Positions 36,979 through 49,194 of a stretch of DNA of 64,000 nucleotides are shown here, piece after piece. The notes under the pieces were generated by a model. That model did not search any database. It was not told the origin of the DNA and worked only from the letters and a program-made list of their open reading frames with translations. Source of the DNA: Stropharia rugosoannulata (Eukaryota; Basidiomycota; Agaricomycetes; Agaricales; Strophariaceae); NCBI GenBank assembly GCA_028532985.1, contig JANCIK010000006.1:2170001-2234000 (forward strand), written 5' to 3'. The position numbers were made by a program, and so were the translations under genes. The stretch's first letter is position 1, and each line of letters opens with the position of its first letter.

Positions 36979-38626
36979 TTACATATTAACTTCCAGATCT
37001 ATATCTGATTCAGACTCTTCTGACCCATCATCTTCGTTCTCATCACTCTCCTCTCCTTCCTCCGACCCAGATTCGTCTTCGTCTTCGCTCTCGCTTTCCT
37101 TGAATGTCAGTGAAATAAACTCATCTCCAAGCTGTCCATCATCAGCTGTCAGCATCGGTGCATCCTTCGCTCCGTCATCCATCGTATCCATTTCGTCGAG
37201 GTCAGTAGAACCAGGAGCAATGGAAGTAGACCCTTTGTCAGACGTATTAGCGGCGGCAACAGCAGCAGCCTTTCTCTTCTGGTTTGCCCTGATGACATGA
37301 GGTAGCTTGCAACCTTTTGTCCCACATGTTCCTTTTTCTGCAAAATCGGGACATTCCCTGACATGCTGACGATCACAATCTAATCCACGTTCACAATACC
37401 CAAGCACAGCGAAGTCGCGGCATACTCCTTCACGCTTACCCACATTTACATGCGGATATGGACAGTTTTCCCGTGTGCATCGTCCTTTATTAAGGAAGTG
37501 CACACAGAGTGGTGTCCTCTCCGGAGTTGGATCGTGAGATAGGTTGCACGTCTCTGTGGTGTTGGGGCAGTTGCCTTGAAGGAAGGGCCAGCAGATGGCG
37601 ATCTTTGAGGGGTCGTGTTGATACATGCACGTAAGACCTCGGCTGCAAGTACCTAGTATGGTCGGCCACAGAATATGAATATTGTAGATTGCGAAGAGCA
37701 GAGTCCCTCTCCCCAAGGCCAGGATAGTAGCTGTCGACCCTGTCTCAAGGAGTGGGTGTAAAAAAAAGTAAACCGCACCTGTGGTAGTAAACCGCGGGCA
37801 TGGTTTATCAACATACTTATTGACACGTTTATTGTTGAGTCTTCGGGATGATCTAAGGGAACATATGATAACCATAAAGTAATTGATTTATGTATACCAC
37901 ATACTGGTAAGACCTAGTGTTGTTCAAAGTCATGTTCCTGCCTCTTCTGACCTTCATCTTGTAGGATCGTCCAGGAGGTACATGTCCAGGTTTCCGGATG
38001 TATGGGTGTAGTTTAGCCGTCGAAGTAGATTTTACCTTGGTAATAGATACGGGATTTGATGATTTCGGCACTGGATGTCATATAAGTGTCAAATAAGCAT
38101 GAGCTGACTACGTTACCGACTCACAGTCTTTGCGTACAAGGGAACGCGCCGACAACTCAAAGGCCACACCTCCCAGCACCACCTCTTTCTTTTCATCTCC
38201 GTTACTGGACGCCGGCTTCGTGAAAGAGGGTATCACTGATGACCGTTTGGATGAAGGGCCTGGGGTGGTCCCAATTGACGTCGAAGGCGTTGTTGTTTGT
38301 GAGGTGGATTTTGAAGAGCTGGCGACATTAAACCCGGGACGAACATATTTGTTCGCTTTGTATCCCGGGTTCACATAAGTGTTACTCCTCTTTGACGGCC
38401 CCGAGGGATAAGGCGAATAATATGCGTTAGTTGTTTCATATCCAGAGTGGGCGATTTTTTTGCTCTGTTGGGATGCCTTATGTTGATTGATAGACGCTGG
38501 AGAAGTAAAAGGTCTTGTTAGAGAATGCCCTCGATGATGCCACTCTACTACACTAAAAACTTTACCTGTAAGGCGTGCTATCTCACTTTTCAGTTGCGCC
38601 TCCGTCGCTGGAGCAGGGGATGACAT
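36979..38626 (-). CDS. CCCH zinc-finger protein with five fingers (ZC3H3-like)
   Basis: Probable RNA-binding nuclear factor in mRNA polyadenylation/export or RNA surveillance; human ZC3H3 and fission yeast Red5 are the nearest families I know. The N-terminus MSSPAPATEAQLKSEIARLTG has a 69-nt intron behind it, then a long Ser/Lys-rich region (KANKYVRPGFNVASS). KLHPYIRKPGHVPPGRSYKM precedes five tandem C3H fingers: CPRFTTTGTCSRGLTCMYQH (x8-x5-x3; first finger split by an intron), CWPFLQGNC..CNLSH, CVHFLNKGRC..CPYPH, CRDFAVLGYC..CDRQH and CPDFAEKGTC..CKLPH. All ligands are intact. The C-terminus is a long acidic Ser/Asp/Glu tail ending DIDLEVNM. Confidence 0.88.
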
Positions 38627-39145
38627 TGTATAGTTGTGTGAAAGAATGCAACCTTTAAGTGGATGCACAAGATATCCAGAATCCAATTCTTATTTTATCG
38701 GAAGTCGTGGTGGTTGAGTTATGAGAGATAGAGATTATGTATTGGTCAGCGAGTGCCTTCAACATACTCTCAAGTCCAAATGGGGTAAATGCTGCAGATT
38801 TACATGATAACGCTCCATCGGAAACTTGCCAGCAAGTCTTTTCCACATGTAGGCCGTCCACAAATGCTAATTGATGACAAGTCGATCAACGAGGTCACTG
38901 TCCCATTTGGGCTTCCGTAGAAAAAGTCACAAGATGGAGATAATTACGATCTAGACTCTTCTAGACTGAGTACGAGTCTAATTGAACTTTGTGTTACCTT
39001 TGAACCTTGATGCCATAATGGTATCAAGTTGCATCGAATTTTGATCGAACTTGAGGAATTTTCAAATCCACTACTGACATTTATTGAACAAATACTCAGT
39101 ATGCTTGTACAAGTAGATTAAAGGGCTCCTAGTGCAAAAAGATAT
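38627..39145. other. Intergenic region between the CCCH gene and CCZ1
   Basis: 519 bp. Contains the promoter of the CCCH gene and the CCZ1 3' end. No repeat or RNA gene is seen. Confidence 0.35.
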
Positions 39146-41502
39146 TCATCTTGATGATGTAATTTCTACAAGACCAGACTTTTTAACAACTCCGGCCAAT
39201 ACATTATCGACGTCAGTCAAACTTGTCTCCTTTCTGAAAACCTCCATATATACATCCCCGTCAGCCCGCGGTGCCTTGGATGACTGTTCAACGGTCGAGT
39301 TGCCAAGGTTGGATTTAGCAATATGCCAGTGTTGTGGATTTTGTCCTCGGGAGAAGACTTCCAGTATATCCGAGTCTCTGTATCAAAAGATGAGAGTTAG
39401 TGATAAATCAGGAAGAGAAGTACCGTAGCTATGTCACCAACCCATTCAGTATGGCTTTCGCGTTAAAGAGATGAGAAGAAGTTGAGGTAAAATCGGGACT
39501 ACCATATGTAAATTGTCCTGTCGACATTATGTATCTGTCGCGGGGCTGCAGTATTTTTGTTGCAGATGGAAGCGAATCCGATGCACTGAAGGTATATGTC
39601 AGTTATCAGGGCAATATATATATACTATTGGGACATTGCCTCTTAAGCTCGCCGTCATATATGCCGGACTCGATGCGATTTAATAACCTTATAGCTTCAT
39701 CAACTAATATTTGTATGCCTTCCTCTGTGCTGTCTTGTGCCGCTTCTTCCAACGCTGGGTTTGAATTTATTAACAGTAACATTAGCGTATTCCTCTGGAT
39801 GATTACAAACATGAATTTAGGCTGCCTCGCAATGCATCACAAAACCTACAATCATATAATGGACTGCTACACGCTCAGTGGCGGTGGGCTTATCAAATGG
39901 TGCGACATGAATTTTTGTGGTCAAATACTCTGCCAAAGGAGTAAGGGAAAGTCGAGGAGAGTTTTCGAGAGACTGGCTAAAGTAAAGGGTTCGATTTAGC
40001 CATTCGCTGATACAAATGTAGAGGTTTGCACCTACTTTTCATAATCCTCGCTTACTGCAAGCTCATCAGCATGTAAAGTTGCCAGAAACGACGGTTGAAT
40101 CTGTGGGTCTTGTCTGCTTGAATTTGGAATTGAGACTTTTGACCTAATTGACATAGAGTCGGATGAAATAGCGTCTTTTAGATCTTCCGCGTTAACTGCT
40201 ACTTCTGCCTGTCGTGGATCTGTCCGAGAGTCCAAAGCTTCCATTGGCTCCTCTCTTTCGTCCACGTCGTTTGTGGTTGAACTTTTTGAAGTACCAGGTT
40301 TTCCGAACGTTAGATAATTAGACCAATTCCATTTCCGAACATCCATGTTCATGTTGATCGTCGGTAACGTCGTTAAAAAGTTGCTACCACCATCCTGGCC
40401 ACTTTGGTCTCTTGAATGCAAATTTACGTCATGCTTGCCCTTTATTGTGTCAACAGAGGCTGTGAGGTTGATATTATCCGAGTTATTGGACTTGTCAGAA
40501 TGTTCAGGGATCATCACCGAAAAGTGAGCTGGCAGGGCCGGACTATAATGTCTACGGACATACCGCTCAGATGGAATTATGTGGAGACGAGTCAATATGG
40601 CCGGCGTGATATTTTCCGGGATAATGGATGTAAAATCATTCAGCATGGGCATTAAAGAAGCATGAAGAGGATGTAATCGCGGGCCTAGAAAATCTAAAGG
40701 TAAGCCCTTTGTGAGCTCTTATCTGCACAGACATACCGAAAGCCTCTCCAAACTGAGTAGGTTCTTCTAGGTTCCATGACCATGCCCACACGGTCCAAAA
40801 TCGTTCTAGTTGAAGCTCCAGTGCTTGTTGGCCTAATCTCTCTAGAATCGAGGTAAACGACCCATGTGTAAGCTAAAGCTCTCGATATCATTAGGGGGCC
40901 ACTAAGTAATTGATGAAGACCCGCTCACTTTGAACTTTTCATAACCGTTTAATATATGCGCTCGAATAGCTTTGTCGTGTACCGAACCATCCTCATATTC
41001 GTACTCGTACAACACGGAAGAGCCTTGAGTTTTGTTCGTACCGCCTGCTTTGCCCTTTGACTTTGATTTGGCCTTCGGATCTAAAGACCGAGTAGACCTA
41101 GCAACTTCAATGCCCTAGACGTCCGTCAAAGCGGAACCGCATGTATTTCACCTGCACTGACTGCGTGAATATAAAACCCAGATTCTGGGGACACCATGAT
41201 CAACCTCTTGCACTGCGAATGAACATTTTCGCATGCCCTATCAACGCCAAAGATCCTGTCCCAGATTAATAAATTCAGGCCAGTGGGGAAAGCAGCTCCT
41301 ACTCAGCAAAGTTGATCAGTGCTTTGGCCAATCCTATCTGTCTCAACATGCGATCTCTGGACACTGCACGCTCTTTGGAAGTATAGAAGAGGATATGAGC
41401 CTGCTCCTCAGCATCTTCGTCATTGCTGTCGATAGGTCCAATCGGCTGGAGAGTTGGATTATAGATAGTGAGGTACAGGAGGCTAGGAGGAAGACGGTTC
41501 AT
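39146..41502 (-). CDS. CCZ1: CCZ1, vacuolar fusion and Rab7 GEF subunit
   Basis: CCZ1 pairs with MON1 as the guanine-exchange factor for Ypt7/Rab7 in vacuole, endosome and autophagosome fusion. The first longin domain is plain: MNRLPPSLLYLTIYNPTLQP, HILFYTSKERAVSRDRMLRQ and, after an intron, IFGVDRACENVHSQCKRLIM. A Lys/Gly-rich insert (KAKSKSKGKAGG) precedes YEYEYEDGSVHDKAIRAHIL and LERFWTVWAWSWNLEEP. The middle region is acidic and Ser-rich. Later exons give DYENEWLNRTLYFSQSLENS, KFMFVIIQRNTLMLLL and the final exon ending VKKSGLVEITSSR. The intron at 39586-39639 begins GC, not GT; without it the frame stops. Another junction uses gttggt to join LNG to DSDILEV. Confidence 0.85.
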
Positions 41503-41855
41503 GTCACAATCATGGTTCTGCGTTGATGTGAAGTCAGGTCATCATATGTAGATCATTACGGTATCTTGGCTGACACACGGTACACTCATATTTGACCCTT
41601 ATATGGGTCCTTAGCAAGCCAATTTCCGTAGGTGTACAGTTTTTCTTCAGCTGGAAAAATAGCTTCAGGCATTCGTCATGATATCATACATTGCGATGCA
41701 AAATATTGATGTGGGTAATTACATATGAATACAATAATTGTTGTTACTATGATAGTATAGTACTTGGGAGTGTAACTTCTCGCAAGTAGTCAGGATACAT
41801 ATAACGAACGTCATGCAAAAACATCTTCACATGTACGAATTTGGTTCTAAGCCGT
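41503..41855. other. Intergenic, CCZ1 promoter and deubiquitinase 3' flank
   Basis: 353 bp, AT-rich, no feature recognised. Confidence 0.35.
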
Positions 41856-44800
41856 TCATTCGTGATATTTAGTCATCATTGTATCATCCTTTTGAACATT
41901 TGTATTGCTGAATGGATCTGACTCGGAAGACTCGGAGTATGAGGGCGACGCGTGGTTGCTAATAACATCCCAACTGGATGGTTTGCTTTCCCAGTCTTCA
42001 CTATGATCCAGGTCTGTGTCAAGTTCAACCTCGTTTGATGATGTCGGAGAGGCTTTGCTTGACGGGTCAGGGAAATCATATCGTTGAGTGGCAAGAGCTA
42101 GTGGGTCGCTTGAGTAGGATGCAACAGAATCTCCAGTGTATTCGTCGAAGTCAGGTGGTTCGTCGGCTGGAGGCGAAGGTACAGATGATCCAGTAGTAGA
42201 GTCACTAGACCTTAGGTGCCATGCATCACTTTCATGTATTTGTATATCAGAGGATATCTCCGAGAAGAAAGGAAGTCGATCGCCAGTCGTATAGTCAGTG
42301 GGTTCATTAGGAGGAGTGGGAAGTTGAGAGCTAATGGTTACTTGCGATGAAAGCGAAATCTCTTCTTTAGGCTGACTCTTCGCCTCTTGAACGATCTGGA
42401 AGGATTTGCCACCAAGATGGGATGTCGTACGGCGTCGGTAGAATAACAAGTAGGCATTTGCATTCTACACACAAAGAGTGATCATCCATGTCAAGCGTGT
42501 CAAATCAAGAATGAGAGGAGAGTTACGTACCACTGATTCGGAGGGTCGGGCGCTAGTTACATACGTATCGTCGAAGTGATACCACTTGTCAGTAACATGA
42601 TTATGGGCGTAAGCTCGATAATGTCCCCCTCCTAAACCTCCTAGGTGTTCATCCACACCAAACAGATCATAAACCAGTGGTTCATCTAAATTACCAAGGT
42701 TTAGATTCTGTACATCTACGCCTTGCTCGATAAGTCTCTTGGCCGCGTTGCGTTCGCCCGTCATGCTCCCAAGATCCAGACCCTCAATAGGGAATTCAAC
42801 GTGAGCATCGATTTTGTCCCGCAAAGAGCGATTGTTGCTGAAGCGCTTCAGGTGTACCACAAGAATATCCGGTACCTTCCAAATGTCAAACTTCTTCGTT
42901 GCTTGCTGGTGCTTTTTGCATTGCGGGCAGTACCAGAGGTCGTCTTCTCCGAGCCGTTCCTCCTTCGTAAACTCGTCTAAACAATCTTGCAGTGTGATAC
43001 CTTGCTGTCGCTTTATGGAATTCGCTTTCTGCTGCTCAGTGAGTTCCGGATGTGTGAAAAGCTCAAATTCATTCCACAAGGCGTGTTCGAATTTAGGGCC
43101 ATCGCCAAAGAAATATGCTTTCTTGTCTTCGTCGAATTCGCAGTATAGGGCGTCATCGTCACGGAGGAGCGCAGAATCAACATCGCTATTTTGAATGCGA
43201 TCACTCCACGACTCCCACCGGTTGTTGGCGGCGTAAGCATTATATGTCGTACCATAATCTTTGTGGTTTATTTGAAGGCGAAGACTGTATACGTCCTTCT
43301 TCGGGCCAAGCCTGCGTAGCGGTAGGTTGGTATCAAGGTTCCCTTCGACGTCCACTACCATTTGATTGGCATCAACAATATCGCCGTCTGGTACCGGAAT
43401 TGTATGCACAGTGACTTTACCATCTTCAGTGAATTCAGTTATTGATTCGATAGGTGGAAAACTTTCGATACGGATAGGCACTTCGTTAATCTCCGTGTTA
43501 TCGTTGTCCTCAATTTCCCAAGCATATAAGTCTCTTGCATGAGTAGTCCACCGGCCTAGTCGGTCTATCACGATGTTGTACATGACGTCCACGTCCTTTG
43601 CTTGTTCGTGGGTGAACGCGACTATCATCGGATACCCGAAAGGTGTCATGTTACTAGATCGTGACTGGAAATAAGATCCGCTAGTCGTAGAGGGAGGCTT
43701 GGCATCCCAAAGGAAGACGGGCACGACAAAAGGATCGTCGTCGCGTTTCTTGTATGTGCGACTTTGCCGGGCATTGCATGGTAGCTCGAAGCAGACTACG
43801 GTATCGTTTTCTCCCATGTCACCAACAGATACCAAATCATCCAGGTTTTTGTAAAACCGATGGTTAAATACCTCAAGCGTCAACAGCTAAATACTGTTGA
43901 GTATCTTATATCATGAAAACATAGGCAAAATAAGCGCACATTTTCGGCAGGCGCCCCCATCCACCGCCCAAGCAGCGCTCTTAATTCTTTGAATGATGCA
44001 TCTTTATTAATTTCAATGGGGACCTGCAATCAAAACATCATTTAAAAAATCTTGAAAGTAAAAATGTAAAGATATAACTACACACCTTAACATGGGGCTT
44101 GTCCATGTCCCACGGAATATAAAAGATAGTGTGGCTCCATTTCTTTTGAATTGGTAATGGAAGGGTAAGATACATGAAAGGGTCGAATGTGATGGAGACC
44201 TGGTGCATGCAAAGTACTTCAAGCTTGTATACGTAACAAAAACAGCAAGACGTACCTTCTGACATTCAGGACAAATGAGAGTGCTCTGATATTGACCTTG
44301 AAAAAGGTCAACAATAACACTATCATTCCGTAGCATATACCCATCCCACGACTTCTGCGCCAATTGCACCAAATCCAAGTCGCCTCCGCCCTCCCAATCT
44401 GGTTTTTCCACATATGGCTTCTTGATGACGCGGTTGAGGTCTTCATGTAAGCCATCTAACAGGAAGGCGACGAGCTCTTGCGAGTCATGTTGCTGATATC
44501 CCGAAAATTGAGGAGCGAAGCGCTGAAGCTGTGACTTGAATTCTCGGGGCGTATACGATGTGGATAGACCAGTCTTGGCCCAAATACGCTCAAGAAGGGC
44601 CCCAAATGCTTCTGCTATTGCCCCGCCCATACCCAGAGGATTATCTCTATTTAGCTCAGTGTTGTAGACTCCGGCTAATAGTACGATCAGATAAGAAAAT
44701 TATATCAGAAAAGATAGATTTACTCAGAAAGTATTCGGTAAGCTCTTGATTGTGGGCGAGACATTGTAGGGCAGAGTTCATGAAACATGTATTACCCCTG

Positions 44801-46172
44801 TATGAGAGCCCGTGAGTTTTTTTACACGAAGGAGAATAGAAAACTACAGACATATTCCCCAGACCCAACGTACCAGGGTCCAGTGTTTTGGCAGAGCTTT
44901 TATTGGTCGACATTGTAAGCGCCGTCGATGTCGATTTCGGAATATTAGTTGTTAGACCATCGTAAAAGGATGGCTTGTACGCCTGAGTAGATGTGGTAAC
45001 GGCTGGCAAAGTTGTAGACAATTTGTTAAAAAATCCATCGCTCGAATTAAACAAAGGACGTGGATTATCAACAGAATTCGTCGACGCTGTTTTATGCAAA
45101 TCGACAATCCATCCCGATGACTGTTTGAACTCTACTACAAAGGCATCTTCTGTTTCAATTCCCTCTTCTTCGAGGGTTTTGACGCTTTCCTCGATAATTT
45201 TGGCCTCCGAAGCTAATAGGTGTGAGGCCGGAAAATCGAAATTTTCTTGGAGTTCAGAAAGAGCACCTAGTCTCCAGATCCGGTAAGGACTTTGTGATTC
45301 CAAACCTGGGGTTACAGCTGTGGCAAGCTTCGTGCAGAGATCACTGATAGTTTCCCCTGCTGATATGTCAAGCCAAATATGAGGGGGTCTAGTGGTGGAT
45401 GGTGAAGTTGATTCTTTGGCAAGCTTGAATACTTTCAACCTTAATGGTCGAAGTTCCAATACGGGGAGTTTTGCAGCACCTCTAGAAATAACAGAACGCG
45501 GTAGCGTATTAAAAGGAGTACCATACCTGTAAATGAATATAATAAATGACTAGGATGTTAACAATGAGAGAGCACGCACCACTCGACCAGCAGATCCCAA
45601 ACTTCTTGCGGAACATATTCAACATCCACACCTTCTGCGAGAGATGGTAAAAGATTGCCATACGAGTCTAGCAAGGAAGAGTTATCAATATGACCCAGAT
45701 CCTCTTCAAGAACGGGTCCGTCTTTGTCAATCTCGCCTGTACAGGCTTTGGTAAATTGCTTGTACCAATGGCTAGAAACTAGGTACCACGTCTCTCCAAC
45801 GTTCATGCGCCTAGTTTTTCCATTCTTCACTTTGGAGAGTTTTTCTTCGAGGCTGAGTGAACCCACAGGACCGGTTTGCGGTGCGTGAGGAGATGGGATG
45901 AATGGTGGAATTTCTTCTTCGCCTTGTGCTACCATGTAGGCGTCGATATCTTGATTGAGATCAGTGGTATTTAATGCAAATGGTTGATCGGGACGTGAGC
46001 TCCGACTTGGAACTTCATTGGGTGAACTATCAGCCACGGACCGCTTAAGAGAGGAACTGGATGCATCTGAATCCGACTGCATGGAAGAGCTACGCAGTCT
46101 TTTACGGCCGACTTGAGTGACGATTTCAGAAGGGTCTATTGGGCTGTTGGGAGCATGTTCGGGGGTCATCAT
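41856..46172 (-). CDS. UBP12: Ubiquitin carboxyl-terminal hydrolase, UBP12/USP15 type
   Basis: Removes ubiquitin from substrates. The start is taken as [18 protein letters not shown] (46172); a longer in-frame start lies at 46322. An N-terminal DUSP domain ([31 protein letters not shown]) and a ubiquitin-like segment ([12 protein letters not shown]) precede the split USP core. The Cys box is [15 protein letters not shown] and [19 protein letters not shown] follows. The zinc-ribbon pairs are CPEC and CPQC, and the His box is [14 protein letters not shown]. Together they hold the catalytic Cys, His and the zinc ligands. A long insert separates the halves, as in USP4/11/15. The Ser/Pro-rich tail ends MMTKYHE. 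Five to seven introns. The start is divergent from dihydroxyacetone kinase. Confidence 0.93.
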
Positions 46173-46601
46173 AAGGGAAATAGGTTGCGAAGGCGTAAAG
46201 AACGAGAAGCCAGTCTTTATAGCGGGATGGTATAGACACAAAACAAAACAAAGACCAGACCTGTATGGCCCTCGGTTCAGCCTTGCTTTGCGACGCGTGG
46301 GCGCCGCCTCTTTGTCACACACTAGTCACAGCCACAAATTCCACTGAACGTAATCTACACTCAATCTCTGGTCCCGAATACCAACGACATGCTATAATTG
46401 AGGCCTTGCCGACAGGTATCATCACAAACTCACGGGCATTGACCTTTTGGTACATATTTGACTATATTCTTGTCAAGTTATAAAAACTCGCCCGACCTGT
46501 GTCACACAATTAAGTCACCAGCGATCGATTATGGTAATAATCTCACAAGGCGGCCCCGCAATCTTATCGCAAGCGGGTTTCTTCATCTCTCCATCTCCGC
46601 C
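46173..46601. promoter_or_regulatory. Compact divergent promoter between the deubiquitinase and dihydroxyacetone kinase genes
   Basis: 429 bp between divergent start codons, shared by both genes. No clear TATA pair is seen. Confidence 0.45.
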
Positions 46602-49050
46602 ATGTCCGTCCAAAGTGGGTCCTTTAGTACATACATTATCTTACGGCAGTTCGTGACAAAGGACAGGTAAACATATCATCAACGATGCATCTAGTCTCGT
46701 CGTTGAATCCCTCAGGGGACTCTGCGACTTGAACCCAGGACTCGCTTTTGATGTTGGAAACAAAGGTAAGCTTGCAAATTAGCAAGGAATTAGCCTGTCA
46801 TTGGTGTCAATCACAACAAGCTGACAAGTCTCGCAGTCGTTTATCTTAAATCCCAGGATCGTACGAAAGTGGCGCTTATGTGTGGAGGAGGCTCCGGTCA
46901 TGAACCTGCCCACGCCGGTTATGTCGGTTCGTGATTTCCAAGTATCAAATGAAGCGAATGTCAACGGTCATTACCTTCATAGGACCGGGCATGCTTACAG
47001 GTACATCGCCAAACCAGCCATCTGATGATATCGCCATCTAATTCGCCATAGGCGCTGTTGCTGGTAATGTTTTCGCGTCACCTAATGCTAGCCAGGTCCG
47101 GCGTGGAATTGAGCTAGTAGACAACGAGAAAGGGTATGTCAAGACTCCCATATTGAAAGAAACAGAAACTAATACGCGGTTCCGATAGCACCGTCATTAT
47201 TGTCAAGTACTAGGTGGTCAAACAATGTCATCAATGTTTAACTGACTTTCACGGTTTATAGAAATTACACGGGCGATGTCCTGAACTTTGGGCTCGCCAA
47301 AGAACAATACGCAGCGCAGCATCCAGAAAAATCCCAACGGCTGAAGTTTGTCATTGTTGGCGATGACGTTGCAGTTGGCAGAGAACAAGGTAAAATTGTT
47401 GGCCGACGGTAAGCTGTTAAGTTGGACATGCATAGAGGTTGATGAAATTAATGCAGAAATATAGTGGTCTCGCAGGGACTGTACTTGTGTACAAGATAGC
47501 GGGAGCTCTATGCCAGGCGGGTGGAACTTTGGACGAAGTGTACAACTTGGCCACTTGGGTAGCCAATCGAGTTGCAACCATTGGTGTCAGCCTTGGACAC
47601 ACCCATGTATTTTTCCTCTCGTCTAGAACCATACAATCTAATCTCATTGGACCACCAGGTGCCTGGAACGTCACCAATGACTAAAGATCTTTCCCCCTCC
47701 GAAATTGAAATTGGGATGGGTATACATAATGAGAGTGGACACAGCAGACTTTCTCCTATTCCTAAGCTATCGACGCTCATTCCACAGTTGATTAACATGC
47801 TGACTTCGACGTCGGACGCTGACCGGTCTTTCGTCCCTTTCAAAGAAAAAGACAACGTTGTAGTCCTTGTGAACAACTTAGGTGCAATGAGCGAACTTGA
47901 GCTGGCCAGCATCGTCGCCGAAGTCCGCAAGGACCTGAATGGTCGTGGGTTCACAGTTAGTCGTATTATATGTGGAACATTCATGGTAATTCTCTGTTGA
48001 GATTGCAAAATATTTGGAGTTGACTTACATTTTCCTCAGACGAGCCTTAGCATGCCTGGCTTCTCTATCACGTTGTTATTACTTCCTGAGCCAAATGAAA
48101 CTGATGCGCCCAACCTGCAACATCTTCTGTCGCTTCTGGATGAAAGGCCTGAAGTTCCCAGTTGGAAGTGGGGTGTCGCAACTTCTCCGTCGAATGCAAC
48201 ACAGGATAGTACTGCGCCATCCGACAGCGTGCCCATTGCGAAAGGAAATGCCAGGCATATTGCAGCCTCGAATTCACAAGGTTTTGTCGAGAACATAAAA
48301 CGTGCTGCACATGCTATCATCGATGCTGAGCCAGAAATAACCAGAATGGATTCTATTGCTGGTGATGGGGACTGTGGGTTAACACTCAAGGTTGCCATTT
48401 GACTTCGCGTTAAAATTTTCCAGCTGACCTATTGATTATCTGACAAGGCTGGAGCAGAAGGTATGTTCAGACACAGTGTTTTAACGTTTCGTGCATTCAT
48501 GGGTGATAGGTGTCCTGGAAAGGATAACGTCTCGTGAGATCACAGGGGACGATGTCATACAGTCCATCATCACTATCTCCCGAGTCGCAGAAGAAGCAAT
48601 GGGCGGAACAAGTGGTGCACTGTATTCGTAAGTTCTTATTTTATCTATCAGACCCAATGGCTATGTTAACGATTTGTCAGAATATTTTTCTCTGCCCTGG
48701 CGCAAGGAATGAATGATAATACATCACAGAGTGGAGAAGATGCGACCCCGGAAGTCTGGGGTCGCGCGCTGTTATCAGCGCTTTCAAAGTTGTACACATA
48801 CACGCGAGCCCGTCCTCCTTCTCGTACCTTGGTTGACCCGTTATCGGCCTTCATTGAAACGTACGCAAAGGAGGGCAACAGCTACCCCACAGCAGTCGCG
48901 GCTGCGGCGGAAGCGGCGGAGGCAACCAAAAATCTAGCAGCAAAAGCTGGAAGAAGCGCTTATGTTGAAGGTGACCTTTTGCAAAAAGAACAAGTAGCGG
49001 ACCCAGGAGCATGGGGAGTCAAAGTGATCTTGCAGAATCTCATCCAGTAA
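46602..49050 (+). CDS. DAK1: Dihydroxyacetone kinase (fused DhaK-DhaL)
   Basis: Phosphorylates dihydroxyacetone (and glyceraldehyde) with ATP, feeding glycerol or formaldehyde-derived carbon into glycolysis and detoxifying dihydroxyacetone. The ATG at 46602 begins a 16-nt first exon; donor gtgggt to acceptor ggacag gives MSVQSKHIINDASSLVVESL. The DhaK half has ALMCGGGSGHEPAHAGYVG, GAVAGNVFASP and VIIVKNYTGDVLNFGLA. GVSLGHTHVPGTS holds the histidine that binds dihydroxyacetone covalently; it is assembled across an intron. The DhaL half has SIAGDGDCGLTLKAGAEG (metal and ATP site) and GGTSGALYSIFF. It ends GAWGVKVILQNLIQ. All key motifs are intact; length is about 590 aa. Confidence 0.94.
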
Positions 49051-49185
49051 ACCAAAGAACGAATTCTATTTTAAAGCATAATGAGCGCCGCTACGAGGTT
49101 TGTATTTCAAAGCCTGATTTATTCCCGTACCGTGTATTTGTATTTTTAGCTGTTCATATGAATTTTTGTTTGTACTTCAAATGCA

Positions 49186-49194
49186 AGTTTTTCC
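49186..49194. repeat. 9-bp target-site duplication, left copy
   Basis: AGTTTTTCC, identical to 50345-50353. Confidence 0.85.

Noticed and set aside
37021..37110. Plus-strand Ser-rich ORF opposite the CCCH protein tail
   Set aside because: It is the antisense of the acidic Glu/Asp/Ser tail and has no independent support.
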